A stretch of 64,000 nt of DNA, from NCBI GenBank assembly GCA_963922205.1, contig CAWUHX010000427.1, positions 121,312 to 185,311 on the forward strand, given 5' to 3'. The stretch is from Romanomermis culicivorax. Taxonomy: Eukaryota; Nematoda; Enoplea; Mermithida; Mermithidae. Positions 10,060 to 25,000 of the stretch are shown here, piece after piece; the stretch's first letter is position 1; every line of letters starts with the position of its first letter. The position numbers were made by a program, and so were the translations under genes. The notes below the pieces were generated by a model that saw only the letters and a program-made list of their open reading frames with translations, was not told the origin of the DNA and searched no databases.

Positions 10060-13000
10060 CTGGAATAAAAAAGAAATTAAAACTAGAAACTAAAAAGTAT
10101 TGTTATTAAAAATTGACCCAATATCTATTGAAAATCTGTTTTTGGTTACAAATCACACAATAAATATAACAAATTATTTCAGGTCGCTTTGTCACCAAGT
10201 GTTTTAAGAAAGATCGACAACCAAATTGATTAAATCAGGATATCTGATAAAACAGTTGCGTCATGCTTCAACAAAATCAATCTATTATCGTCCATTTTTC
10301 TAAATCCACATAAGCGAAGTAACAAGATGTTGATGCAAATAAAAAACCAGAATCATTCAATATATTTTTTCCACACTTCGAGGGCAGCAATATAAGAAAA
10401 ATTAAAAATAGTTCCACCTGATAAAATCGCTGTCTATTCATATAGGGACCGCCCTCAGAAATCGTCGGCCGTGCGACTAGCCATTGGGCAAACCCCACGA
10501 TTTTTCAATCCTATGGCTAGTCATATAGTAGTCATAGATACCTCCCATCAGGGCCGTGCGCAGGATTTTTTCATGAGGGGGCGGACTAGATTTTTCCACT
10601 GAATAGCCCCAGAAAATGTTGATCTTACGCGGATATACTGTGTGCATACTGCATCAATGGGGTGAGGGGAGGCCCCCCGCCCCCCTTGTGCACGCCCTGC
10701 CTCCCATACTTTTGGTCGGAAAAATACTGAAAAATGTAAATTTTTTGGACAAAAATAGTCAAAAACGTCAATTTTCTCCGCGCTTCGCGTCGCGAATACA
10801 TTTTTTACTGTTTTTAAAGACAACAATCACTTTTTTTTAACCTTTTCCGGACTTCGTAGGTGAAAAAATCGATTTTTTTCGTCAGGACTCCCTGAAATTT
10901 TGGAGAATCAGTGACCCCGGCCACGAAAATGTTGCCCGACCCCCGGACATCGGGACCCCGTTGCATGTACGAATTAAATACTGAATAGCTGACGAGCCAT
11001 TCAAAATTTTGGATAAAAGTTTGGCTGCGATCTCGCTGCATCGATATTTCAAAATGAATGGAGTACAGTATATTTATACATAGCCTGTTTTTTAACAACA
11101 AGCTTCCAAATTGAAAAATGAAAAAAAATGAGTACTGTCGTCAAAATCGTTTACATAGGGCCCTTATAGTAAGATTTTTCACTAGAAAATTTGTTAAAGA
11201 TTAATTCAGCACAAATTTTCAATCCTATATAACATATTGTTTATCGGAAAATCGAGAAAATATGAAATAATACTTGCTTTCCACTTTCATTCAAGATGAG
11301 AAATTAAAAAACTACGAATTAAGCTCACATCTAATGTGAGGCAAATCTGGCAGTCTTGATCAATCAGGTAAACGATTCGATCGTCGCGAATAACGACGTC
11401 ATTGAAGTTAAAATTTTCATTGTCGTACGTTTTAAAGTCGAATTTAGCCGTCGATCGTAAAAAACCGCCGAAAGTTTGAGCAATTTGCTTCGTAGTTTCA
11501 CCACAAATTAGAAAGCCTGTTAAAACCAAACTAAATGCATGAAGTTTTTCAACAATACAGCTTATTTTAAGCAACGAATTAGTAGATTTTATGGAGTTTT
11601 TTATCCGAACGAATAGAATGGAAAAATGTGAATTAATTACCGAAAAACTGTCTAACGGATCCAAAAATTTGCTCTTCCTGGTATATGTGGATTCATCAAG
11701 CGCGAAAAATACTGCTTTCGGTACTCAGGTTAGAATGATAACCGAATAAAAAAAAATCTTCACCCGATATAGGTTTATTATACGAAATTCCAAATTCCTT
11801 TTTCAAAGATCGAACTTTGCTGATGATATACAGAATTTTTCTCATAGAATAGTCGATTTCTGGGCGCGAAAAACAAATCTGTAAAACAAGAATAATTTTA
11901 GAACTTTAATATTTAACAATTGAGCAATTCCTCCATGATAATCGAACTTAAGACACGATATATGGGAGGCTCGAACCGACGTTAAACATGCCAAAAAAAC
12001 GTAACTAAAAACCAAATGCAGGATACTTAAAAAGGTCCAAAAAATGCTTGAGATTAGTCAAGCTCATTGTGTTCGGGTTTTGTTTACCAGATATTCCATC
12101 AGCTGCGGTTTCTCATCATTAAATTATATATACATATACAGGGCCGTGCGCATGATTTTTTCATAAGGGAGGGGGAGGCGGACTAACTTTTTTTACTCAA
12201 TAGCCCCATAAAATATTGATTTTACGCAATACACTGTTGCAAGCTGACCTCAATGGGGGAAGGGGCGGCCGCCCCCCGCCCCCCTTTGCGCACGGCCTAT
12301 ATTACCCCCACCTAAAGTCCTAAAAATTAATCACTGGTTGCCTAATTTTGAGACAAAACGACGTGTTTAGTGGACATTTAGCAGCACTACACCCGCAAAT
12401 TTTTAATTTTTACCCCTACCTGAAAAATCTGACATTGGGGACCTGTGATATATATATATAATAGTATACCATGAGCTGTACTCATTCATAATAATCCGCT
12501 GCTTTTTAATTCTTAGACATCGAGTAATCTGTAGGATTTGTATGTTGCACTGCAAGCTTATTGTAAGAATGCTTCATCATCGATAAAAATTCAAAGAATA
12601 TAACAGTTTAAGTTTGGTTTCATAAATTACAGTTGTTAATTTTGATAGTCAAGTGCAAAAGTACCGTCTCCATGAGAATTCACATTTTTCTAAAATTTTC
12701 AACACATCTTCAATTGAGAGAAGAAGAAGAATCTGCAGCCGGTTCCCCAAACAATACCTCACCAAGAATGCACTCTGCGTGATTGCCCTTACAAAGAGGC
12801 CCTCAAGAAGCTCAAATGCACTCAGGAAAGCGGTTCCACAATAGGACAACCATCACTCTGCTGAGGGCACTCACCGTGAGAAATCTTCCAACCAAAAGAG
12901 TCATAATTCCAAGAGAGTGAGGTAATATATTTTCCGTGTTACTCTCGAAACTGTAAAGACGGTCAACTAGAGGTCTTCGGGTATGCTGATTTAAAAACTA

Positions 13001-16000
13001 CGCTCGAAATGAGTGTAAACCTCACAGTTAGTTTCCAATAGAAATTAAAACTCAAAAAATGCGATTACCGGTATGAAAAACGCATTTTTTCTACATCAAA
13101 ATAATTTATCAAAATGATAGTTAACAAGTGCCGCAACTTTTGGCTGTGTCAAATTTGCACTAGGGTTACACTTTTTTTACACTCCGACTTTGGGGCCGAT
13201 TATCTCCGAAACGTACGCTCGATTTTTTTTTTTATTTTGGCGCCAGGTTTACTTTTAAGCCCAACCTTACTTTCTCGGGAATCCAAAATTTCTTTACAAA
13301 AAAATGTAGAGTGATTTTCGAGGCTCAATATCTCTTCTTGTAATGTATAAATTCTAAATTTGAGGATATAAATTTGGTCGACTGAGTTGCAAGCTTTCGT
13401 TTGATGTAAAAATATTGAGTGTAAAGTGAAAACTCGCTGATTTAAAGTGCTGTTCGAAGCGCCTCAAATTCCTGAACAAGAATATATACGCAACATATAG
13501 GGGGAAATGAAAACTCTGACCTGTACAACACTGTTATTTTTTCCCCAAATCATGCTCTTTGGGGAAAAAATTCGGAAAAGGGGAAAAAATGTTGCACACT
13601 TTCCCCATTTGGGAAAGGAAATTTTGGGGATCGAATACAGAAAAGATGCATTCGGTGCATTTTATACGGTTCAAATCTCAAAATTTACCGGCGCTTCGCG
13701 CCGGTTATGAGTTAAATAATCATTATAATGTATTATCTAGCTCAGGCACGGCTTTTAGCATGTCAACCTTCACTTATTATTTAATCTGTAATAGTTTTCA
13801 TCATCTTAAACGTATTATCGCATGTTTTAATTGGTAATCTTCGATATTTTATCTTGTAATTTAATGAAGATAGGCATTTTTCCATTCACACATTTATCGA
13901 GAAAGATCAATACGTCAAGTCTCTAAACTTTTTGAAGCGATTATTCCTTTCTTAACGTAAAGTCAATTCAAAAGCTTCATGGTATATAGTAGTTTTCGAA
14001 AATTTCTACTCTTCTTAGTCATATCTTTTCGACCAAGTCCATGAAAGTTCACGAATGAATTACTGGTTTCAAAATTTTTCAAATATAATAAAATTCTGAA
14101 TTTCCCTGGGGGGTAGGGGGGGATGGGTGAGCAAAAAACAAAAAAAAGTTCCGCAAGCCTGTTTTTCATACAGAATATGCACAAAAAATCATGAAAAAAG
14201 CTGTCTTGGAAAAAGTTCAGGGGGGTGTTTGACGATTTTTTGGCCAGGTATGGGGATTTACCCCCTCCTACCCCCTAGGTGCATGTATGGTTGAATGAAT
14301 AAATATTGCGGAAAATTAAAATTTTTTGTAAATTGTGCGAAAATTATCTGATAAAAATGGGACTTTTATACCGTCTAGCAGTATTTTTTTGCACTGTGCA
14401 AAACTTTTTCCGCTCGTGCAAAACTTTTTTTTCAGGTTTTTTGCAACGTGTGCAAAGAGTATTTATCAAATGTGGAAAAAAATTTGGTGTTTTCATACAG
14501 AAAAGAAACATTTTGGTCCATTTTAGTAGGTTCAAATCTCGAAATTTTCCGGCGCTTCGCGCCGGTTATGACTTTAATTATTATTTATTGTCAAGCTCAG
14601 GCGCGGCTTTTAGCATGTCTACCTTCACTTATCACTAATTTTAAATAGTTTTCATCGTCTCAAACGTATTATTTCATGTCTAATTGGTGATCTTCACTAT
14701 TATATCATTATATTTAATGAAGATCCCAATTTTTCCTTCATACATTTTTTGAGAAAGATCAACACATCAATTTGGTGCATTTTAGAACGTCATAATTTCA
14801 AAATTTTTCCGGCGCTTCGCGCCGGTTATAATTTTAATAATCATTATTATGTATTACATAGCTCAGACGCGGCTTTCAGAATGTCTACCTCCACCTATCA
14901 TTTAGTGTATAATAGTTTTCATCATCCCAAACATATTATCTCATGTTTTAATTGGTAATCTTCAATATTTTATCTTGTAATTTAATGAAGATACACATTT
15001 TTCCATTCACGCATTTTTCGAGAAAGATCAATACGTCAAGTCTCTAAACTTTTTGAAGCGATTATTCCTTTCTTAACGTAAAGTCAATTCAAAAGCTTCA
15101 TGGTAGTAGTTTTCGAAAATTTCTACTCTTTTTAGTCATATCTTTTCGACCAAGTTCCTGAAAGTTCACGAATGAATTACTGGTTTCAAAATTTTTCAAA
15201 TATAATAAAATTCTAGACATTACGACAGTTGAACACAAAATTCGAATATAATTCTTGAAACAAATGTTCGGAAAAATTCGCGCCGGAAAGATTAGTAATT
15301 TTTGTGGGCTCTCACTTGTCATCACAAAGGACTTAATCGTCGATTTCTCATGTAATTTAAAGTCATTATGCTCTTGAATGAGCTGGAAAATTTGTTCCAG
15401 AATGATGGTAAATTAGACTTCAAACTCGAAAATTTCAATTTTTTCCCATAATTTTAATGAAATAACGGCTCCAAAGACACCAGAATGTTTAAAAATGCCC
15501 AAAAACACTTATTAAAGCGTCCATGAGCGCTTTTGAACGAAAAAACGACTTTGCGAAAATGAGGAAAAAATTTCGACCTCTTTCCCCACTTGGGGAAAAA
15601 GCCGGCGGGAAAAAAGAAACAGTGCTGTACAAGCAAAAAACTGTGATTTTAGGGTTCGGCTACTTTACACCACGCTATAACTTTTCTGCTATGAACGTTA
15701 GCTGCAAAATTCTTTTTCTATTTTATAGAACGTAAAAAACTGAGTCGATTGGTTTCTTTTTCTTTATCGCTGATAATTTTCAAAACTTCAAAAAAATCGA
15801 AAAATCGGCGAAATTTATGGTCTAAAGGTCTTGTCGCATAGCTATATAATCCTATAAAAAAAGAACTAAAATTTTGCAAGTTCTTTGCAAAAAAATTTTG
15901 TGAGGGGCCGTCGGAGGGAGCTCCCCCTCCCTCTGAAATTTCACTCACCCCTTCCCTTCACTAAGAGACTTTTGTGAGAAGAGTTCCATTGTGGAACTCA

Positions 16001-19000
16001 AATCACAAAAAATCCCTCAAGCTGAGTGCCCTCACAAAAAATTTGAAGGTCCTCTGTGAGAGGGCCCTCACATTTTTTCTTGTGGAACCGAAATTTTTGT
16101 GAGTGTGATTTTTTGAGTGCTTTTTAGCTATGTGAGGGCCCTCACTGCGTCTGAGGGGTGATTGTGGAACCGGCTGCTGAAATTTGTTTAAGAATAATTG
16201 AAATCAAATCAAATCAGATAATGGTATCCTCAGCGGTATTTTACCTTAAATTTTCTATAATGGTTATTGTATGATAGCATTTTTAAGCAGGCAATTTTTG
16301 GATCACAGTGTATATCAAGTAGTTACACGTGCTATTTACAACAGTGATATTCGTCACTGAAGAATGCGTTTCCATATAGATAAAATAATCTGGAAATACG
16401 ATTCTTCAGGAACATTATCAATTTGCGGAAGGAATACAATCGTTGTTATCGGCTTGTGAAGCTTCGTGACATATTTCGTTTTCAAGGTATGGCTATTTGA
16501 GTTGTCATAAGTCTGCTCTATTATGGGAGCTCGAAACTAGTAAGCGACCGGAGTTTCGGCTCCAGCTTCTAGAAAATTCAGCTTATTTTCCGACTTCCAG
16601 GCTGGAGGTAATCTCAGGAGTGGTCGGAGGCAGGGGTTTTTATTTTCGTCAATTAATGCTTATTTTAAACCAAGAAACACGCTGGTCGAGTATGTACTAA
16701 ATGGTTTTTATTCGACAAGGCAACAGTCTGCTTCGTTTGTTCGGAAGCTGACAAAATTTTGAAAGTGGATACTGGAAAATTTCCGGAATAGTGCAAAGTG
16801 AGGCATACATTGGTACAAATTATCACCTGAATGATTAAATAAGCTAACGTTGCTATGCAATTTTTGTCGGCTCCTGATAGGTCAGTAGATAGCGACAAAG
16901 AATTCAAAAGTGTTAAAGCCGAAAATTGGCTTTAAATTTCAAACTTATGTTTTTGGAGAATAATTTGCATTAAATGGGGTACAGTTCTTTCGCCTGGCCA
17001 TGTTCTTTAATAAACTATATCTATACATCGTATCAAGAAGTGAGGCTGAAAGCAGTCAGAGTGAAAATAGTGCCGGTGAAGCCAGTTCTTCTGGAAATAA
17101 ATAATTATGTAGTTGAGAAAAGAAAATGTAGGTATAAAATTTGTAGCACTATATTTCATTATGCTTCCGGCTCCATCCAGTCTTCAGCTCCGGCCGGAAG
17201 TAAAATTGGACCTCCTGTCGATCACTGGTTGAAAAGCCAATATATTGTGTCTTAACTGCCGTGAAATTATTGGAAACAGTAGTAAACGTCGTTTTTCATC
17301 ACAGTTGCTAAATATTTGACACTGAGCAGTATCGAGCATTTGAGAAAGGATTATCTCAACATTGGCGCCTTATTTTAACTAGAGTGAAAATTCTCAGCAA
17401 GTAACATTTTTCGGCCTATATAATTTAATTTTGCTTCCAAGATAACATTTTCTGTTTCCAAAAATTTAGCCCGTGTTTTTTAGCATTGATAAAATTTTGG
17501 CTCGGTAATCATATTAAATCATAATTACTGTGGAAATTAATCAAACTTATTTACTTTCTCAAATTTTTCCACGACATCTTATCAATTTTGTTAAGAATTC
17601 GTTCTCCAAAGCTTAATACTAACAGATTTTCGATCTTAATTCCAGCACGACTGTTCCGCCGAAAATCTTTTTAATTATATAGGAAATTTACTAAAGAGGC
17701 AGGAAACGCAGCTTGATGTATGGAAGCATCTCCGTTTTTAATAATAGGAAGTGTTGAATAAAGCTCTTCGGTCAAAAATGGTAGAAAAGGCGCCGCCGAT
17801 CGCAAATATATATCCGCAACGGTCGCGAAAAGCCGAGCGATAACTTTTCGACGATTCTCGTCCACAATGACGTCATGCTCCGTTCGAGGTAGATATTGTT
17901 TAGAATATTCCTAATAAAAAGATATAACGATTTTTGTTCATTGATAAAATATTTGATCATACTATATATAGAACAGAAATGGACAAAATCGAACAGAATT
18001 AAATCTCATGCTGCAAATATGAGCTTTGAAGCTCCTTAGTTATCAAACTGCTGCTTGAATGAGATGACAGAATGTTGAGAGAGAATCTTCAATTTTATCA
18101 CGTTGGATAAAACTTACTAGATAGACGTCACAAAATTCATGCCACCAGAATACGTACAAACAGTGAACAGCGATGTGGAAATCGAACGACCTCAAACTAG
18201 AATTGAGTATTCTCGTCAAATTGGACAACCGGCTCAGTATCCATAAATCCAAAATAGTTAAGCTTTGAATATCTGTATCCTACAATTGACCGATTGGGAA
18301 AAAGGTGAGAATAAAGTGAGGAGATCAAGTGAGAACATAAGACAAGTTTACGAAAGTTACAAAAGTGTAAATGTTCTTTCGATATCGACAAATTTAAACA
18401 ATAATACTAGTATGTATAACCTGTCGATCTTGAATAATTTTGCATGTTTCGGAAAGCCAGGCTTTTCGCATAAATTTAAAACTTTGCCAAATTTTGTTAC
18501 AAAAATGCCGCCGATGTTCAATCGAATTCACATCAATTTTGATCGTCTGACCTGATATTGAAAAAGAAACTGTTGAGGAAGTAAACAAAACTTATGCACA
18601 AATTTCATCTAACATTTTACATCGGCGGTCAACAACGAAAAACGCAGAGCATCAGCGCCGCACTTTGGTATGCCTTTGGGGAAATTGGATATAATTGCTT
18701 TACGTCCTTCAATTTTTTCTTTTTCGGTCAAATTTGATTCGTTAACTCTTTCTTCCATATCAGACAACGATTTTCCGTGAATGACATCCAAAGGATCGAC
18801 AACGTTGCCCAACGATTTACTCATCTTTCGACCCTGAGAGTCTCGAACAATACCGTGCAGAAGAACGCTCTAGAAGAATATCATTCATACAATATATAAG
18901 ATGTATCATGCATGATATTATGAGAAAAAGAAGAAACAAAACTCAACAAAGATTGAAGTCTTACGGACATTTGCTTTTGCCACGAAATAAATTTTAAATT

Positions 19001-22000
19001 AAGATAAAGATACTAGTTATTCTTTTGAGGACATTACCACAAACGAGTATAATTTTAAACGGCATATATTACATAGCTCGGATGGACTCAAAGCCTAAAA
19101 CGTAACGAGGCGGTAAGAAATATGAAAGATTAAGGTTACTAAGTACCTTCAGTATAGGAGACAGCTACCTAACTTTCCGACCATGGGCATGTCTGTCTCG
19201 CAGCGTTGTAAAACAGATGCAATTTCTGAAAAGAATTGTTTTTTCTTACCCACAGAAGGTAAAGCAAGTAGGAGAGCAAGCGGAGCAAGGTAGGAGCAAA
19301 GCTACGGAAATTTGTGCAAAAACTTACTTCTGGTCGGAGAAGTAGATATGGAACAGCAAAAAAAGCATTGTGAATATTAATATATTTGCCATAGTCTGGT
19401 CAACATATTTTTTTATGATCGACCGTTTCTAACACATAAGAACAGACACTGTGTCACCACCAAACCGCGGAAAAACCACGAGCATTACAGCAATCACAAA
19501 AAATCGATCACTTCTGGTTCAATTTTACTTCTAAATCGTTCCAGGATTATTCGCTCTCAATTCGATCCACCTTTTGAGATACCACGGTGGAGTAATTTGG
19601 GAGAGGATGAAAAATGCTCTACGATCGCTGCTAGATTATTTTCTGCATATGGTTTCTGTACTGACTTTTTTCATATTTTGCTTCTTTTTTGTTCCACGGG
19701 GAAAATCTTGACATATTTTTCGCTGTTTTTTGTCCACACACGCTCTTTTTTCTGCTAAGAAAATGCTCCGAACTTACTTTCTCCACTTCCTGTGAAGCCA
19801 AAAAGTTTACATTTCAAAAATTGTTCTCTTTTCATTCCAAATTTACTACAGTATTGCTCGCACTACTACATCACTCCGAAACTGCTCTGATTTTAATTTT
19901 TCCACATTCTGTGATTTTGATCTGTATAAAACCTCACCTTAAATGGCAGTTTATCCGTAAAGTGCAAGCCCAACATCAACATTCGACTAACCCAAAACGA
20001 CAAAATATCATGGCCCGTTTCCATCAGCGATAATAAAGGTTGATCTTGGCTGAAATCACACTTATTGGGCCATCCATTGACAACTAGAGGAACTAATGCA
20101 GAGCTGAACCACGTGTCTAAAACGTCGGGGTCTTGTTCTATTGATAAAATATTGCACGACGGAAATTTGGCTTTAACAACTCTTAAAGCATCGTTCTGAT
20201 CATTAGCGGCAACATATTCCCAGCGATTAATGTTAGAACGATTGCAAAGCTCGACTTTATAGGCCGGTATCGCATGACCCCATACAAGTTGTCTACTGAG
20301 GCACCATTCGTTGCTTTTCTCTATCCAATGCCTGAATAAAACGTTTGAAATGAAACAAAAAAATGAAGCCTCGTAGAGAATAGTTGAAGGTCTCATTTTG
20401 TAAAAGGAACTTTTGCGAATCTGTAGCTTAAAACTAAATTTTATAAAATTTAATTCCCATCGCAAATCTTATTTATCGAGAGTAAAAATGATGACGAAGA
20501 AATCTTACACTTGAAAATCGCTTTTTGGAAAGATCGTTTGGAGAAGATGAGAAGAAGTGAAAGTTCACTCGCTACGTGCATACTCTAATTTTTGCATGGA
20601 TTGAAATAAAGAATTTTCCGATTTCCATTGAAGTGTATTAATCGTGCCGATCTTAAAAATTGCGAGCTAAAGTTTTTATTTTGGTTACTTTCTCAATTCC
20701 TGAATAAGCAAACTCCTGGAGCATTAAAAGTAAATTAATGAAAACCGAGAAAACGCATATGAATATAAAAATTTAATTTTTAATTAGATAACATCGTTCG
20801 TTATACATAAGCTTACTTCAAGAATGATCTATGAAACGACGGATACAAAGCTATTTCTTGTTCGTCTATCAACTTGAGTACCCGTTGGCCCAAAGGCTTA
20901 CAATTGAGAAACCACTGACTTTTGGGCATCGGTTCAATGACGTCTCCAGTTCTACTACAAACAGGCACGCTCGTCTCAAATGGCTTCTTTCCAACGAGTT
21001 TACCTAAAAGCAAAAGCAATAGGGATAAGAACAATTGCGCATGGGGGAAGTTCGAGATGACCACAGGCTGAGCTTCGGACCAAGGATTTACTGTCGGACG
21101 ATTTGGGACGAAAAGGTAACTACGGCTGAAGATTATACGCGCATAGACAAAAGCCAGCTGCATACTATTTGGACCAAAACAGTCACAGTGGTATAAGTCA
21201 GGCCAGCCGTAATTTTAGGCAGCCGTATTCGTTTTTTGCATAGCAAAATTTCACAAGTAAAACACAGACTACGGTTTGGCCGTTTTGTCATCACTCGTAA
21301 TGCTAATAGTAAATTAAAAATGAAAACTTTGGAGTTTCAGATTAGAAAAAGTGCATTACGGTGCGTTTTAGGGGCTCAAAATTTACCATGACTACAACCG
21401 GTAATATTCATTATGATTAAGCTGAAAAGCGACCGTAAAGAATTATGCTTCCATTTCCCTCTTATCCCCAATGGCTTGCATGCATATGGTGACTCAGTGA
21501 GTAAAATTCCGAAAAAATTCAACTTTTCGATTGTGATATGAAATTGTTAATTTTTCTCTATTCATTTGATATCATCATTCTTAACCTGAAAATTCTAATC
21601 AAGAGTATTACAAATTGTCGCTAGCATTAAGCCGCATTCATACTTTATGTCAAGGCCACGGCATATGACATGCAACCAATCATATTTAACTTCAATTTTT
21701 CGCGGCGCAGTCTGATTGGCCGCCGTAGCTATGGCCGTGACGTGAAGAAAATGCTGCCACAGGCTTCTCTCGAGGTCGACATTTGGCCGAGGCCAAGACA
21801 GACGCATAACATACTAACATATAGGTTATTATTGGTATCATACTTCAGGTATCATTCATGGAAAAATTTCGAATAGGATTCACTTTCTTCTCATTCCATG
21901 TCAGCTACGATATTGCATTGATGGATAGATTAGAAAGAGTTTGAGTATTATGACTGGTAAAAAACTAAATTTTCAAGAATATGGTCATTACTAACTGTGA

Positions 22001-25000
22001 GAAACTTATTTATTCCCAGAAGGAATTGCACTGAACATGTATTCTTCTTACATACTCTCTGAAAGCAAAACAACTGACCTGTTTGTTGTAGTAATCCCAA
22101 ACCTCACTTTGAAAAGTATTACTTTGTTAAGCTTGAGACTTCCTAAATTTTACAAATTCTGAGCTATAACTATGATAAAGAGCGCTCGCCTAATATCTAA
22201 AATTTCCATGACAGCTAGCTGCTGATTCCATGAATACTGCTTTCCCAAAGCCAGTTTTGAGCAGATACAAATCCAGTTTTTTGGCTCGGCTGAGACAGTC
22301 TCTGGTGAGACGGCTTTGAGTTGGCTATGGATATCCGTTCCACAAATGTGCTCGCGAGCTTGCTCACGAGAACTAAAAAGAAAGACAGCTCTGTGATGAA
22401 ATTTACGTTATCTTTGGCGCTTCCCTAATTGATATTTATATCTTCAATTGGTTTTAGAATAAAGTTAGCGTGCGTTTCTGTGCTTGTGCCAATTTTTTAT
22501 GACTGACTATTCATAACATAAGTAGTTTCATTTTTCCGTAGAAAATATTGATTTTTGGACAGAAAATTGAACAAAGAGCGGTAAAAAATGTGAATTTCTC
22601 CGGAAGTTAATTTTAATCTTTCAATAAACAACGATCAAAAAATTCAATTTCCTGATAGGAAATGTCTGATTTTGAAAAAAATGAGCTGAAATGTCAATTT
22701 TTGGCAGGAATTGGTTAGTGCGGAAAAAACTGTCAAAAATGTCGAAGTTTTCTTGAAAAATTGCGATTTCTGATCAAAAATGTAAATTTTTGGGTTCTTC
22801 GTTGTTTTTCCGTGGTTTTGCAGATAAAGATTACTACTTTCCGAAGTGATTTACGGACTTTTTAATCGAAAACACCGAATTTTTTCTTTACTGTCTCCGT
22901 CCCCGAAGAGTCCTCGGCTTCCCGTTCCTAACAAAAATGTCAATTTTTGGATCCTAAAAACTAAATTAAAAAAATAGAAGTTTTCTTGTAAAACCTTTGT
23001 TTAAAATCCCAACACGGGAAAGACCTCACGAAAGAAAGAAGCTATGAACACTCACGAATAATTACTCTAGAGCATGGCGCTGTCTTAATGTACGACCTAA
23101 TACGTGGGAAAAATTTGAGAGATACAAAACAGAGACAGTCGTAAGCATACGTGTAACGGGGGTCCCGAAGTATGGGGGAAAGGGTAGGGGGGCGGTCGGA
23201 TGACCTCTTTAGGGCTAGGGGTCATTGACTCCTCAAAATTTTAGGGTGGGTGTCCCTGAAAAAATTTCGATTTTTTTCATTAAAAAGTCCGAAAAACGGT
23301 TCAAAAAATAGTAATTTTTGTCTTAAAAAACCGCAAAAAATGTATCCATGGCGCGAGGCACCGAGAATTTTTTTGACAATTTTTTGTTCAAAAATTGACA
23401 TTTTTCATCAGACAACTGACATTTTTCAGTATTTTTCCGACCAAAAGTATGGGGGTCCCTATGAATTCCATATGGCTAGCCATAGGATTGGAAAATCCTA
23501 GGGGGCACCCAATGGCTAGCCATAAAATTAGAAAATCCTGGGCGACCCCCCTCAGGATTCTCCATTTTTGGGGAGTTAATAAAGCACTTCCCCAATTACA
23601 TGACTGGTCTTAAGCCAGCCCCTAGCAGGCTTACAATTTGGCTCTGCTCTTGCTCGCTTGAGCATTTTTTCGTTCGTGGAACACATCTGGCTGAGCATTT
23701 CTCTGTCTTGAAAATTTTGTGGAATCCATTTACTCTTTTATCTCTCTGAGAGTTAAAACAGCAGACAATCTGGGGACAGAGCCAATGTTCGCGCGAGAGA
23801 CACTTTCTGGGAACCGGCTACAGATCTTTTGTTTCAGAGAAAAATTTATAATGCATTATACATTCTAAACTGAAATTACATTGTATTTTGCTATCTTATC
23901 GAAAATACTAGTTTTGAGTGATCTTGCCACGATAGGGCAAGGGACAACCACGTATGAAATGCATTTTCCAACATTTTAGAGGCTTCTATATCCTAAAATG
24001 TTCGAGCCGGAATGAAAAATATTACTTTGAACACCTTTATTCAAGCGAGCAGCGCGGCGCTTAATGGCGGAAATTTTTAGAAATCTGATATGATAAACTA
24101 CTCGCGATGGTTTATTTAACATTGATTATTTCACTAGATTTAGTTACGCAATCTGAAAATGTGTTTTTTTTTGTAACATTTCTGACGATTAGTGATTCTA
24201 TTGACCTTGAAATGATTCAATGTGCACGAAAACGTACAAATAAAATGCCCGTGATTTTTAAGTAAAAAAATTGTATGGGAAAAATTAAGGAAAAGTTTTT
24301 GATCTTGGTCCACATTTGAGAAGAAATAGTGATTAGTGCACAAAACTTGTTAATGAAAATTCTAAAAATACCTATCTGACATCTAGCATTTTTAGGACAT
24401 ATCCGCCACTTAATATTAGGACCATGCACACGTATGGAAATAAGGCTGCAATAAACACTAATATAATAAATTTCTATATGAAAAAATTCGACGCTATGGG
24501 AGAAATCATTTACAGTTTTACCTTTTATCGTGAATAAACCGTTTTCAGGTTATCATATCAATGAACAAATTAAACAAAACACACGTTTTGCGAAGCTTAG
24601 AATGAATACAATCGAGTTTTGCTATATGTTCAACGAGAAAGTTGATCGAAAGTTAGTTGCAGAACAATTCACACTTGATACAGTAAAGTTGATTTTGAAA
24701 AGCCAGTGAGAAAGCGTTTTCTTGTCAGAAATTGTGTGAATTGATACCTTACCTACCTTATGTTAGGTCATTTTGATTGGCCCCACTAATAATTGCGGTG
24801 AAAAATTCAAGCATATCAGATTGTCTGAGGAATTGTTAGAAATTGTTTTCCAAGAAATTGCCAGATCAATTAAAAAAATTATTGACGTGATTTAGATTAT
24901 TCATCTTCAGTATCTTTATTAAAGAATCACACTGCGGTATGATTCTAATGATGAAAATCGCCTGAATGATTATCCTTGTGACAAAGATAAAATTGTATGA

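Larger units (their letters stand above)
12736..16176. repeat. 3.4-kb intronic segment bounded by inverted CAGCCGGTTCC termini
   Basis: The segment starts CAGCCGGTTCCCC at 12736 and ends GTGGAACCGGCTG at 16176, and the inverted match extends about 25 bases with a few differences. Both terminal regions are rich in CCCTCAC/GTGAGGG words. The flanks (AGAATCTG and CTGAAATT) are not a target duplication, and no transposase is seen. It may be a large decayed DNA element or two facing fragments. Confidence 0.4.
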
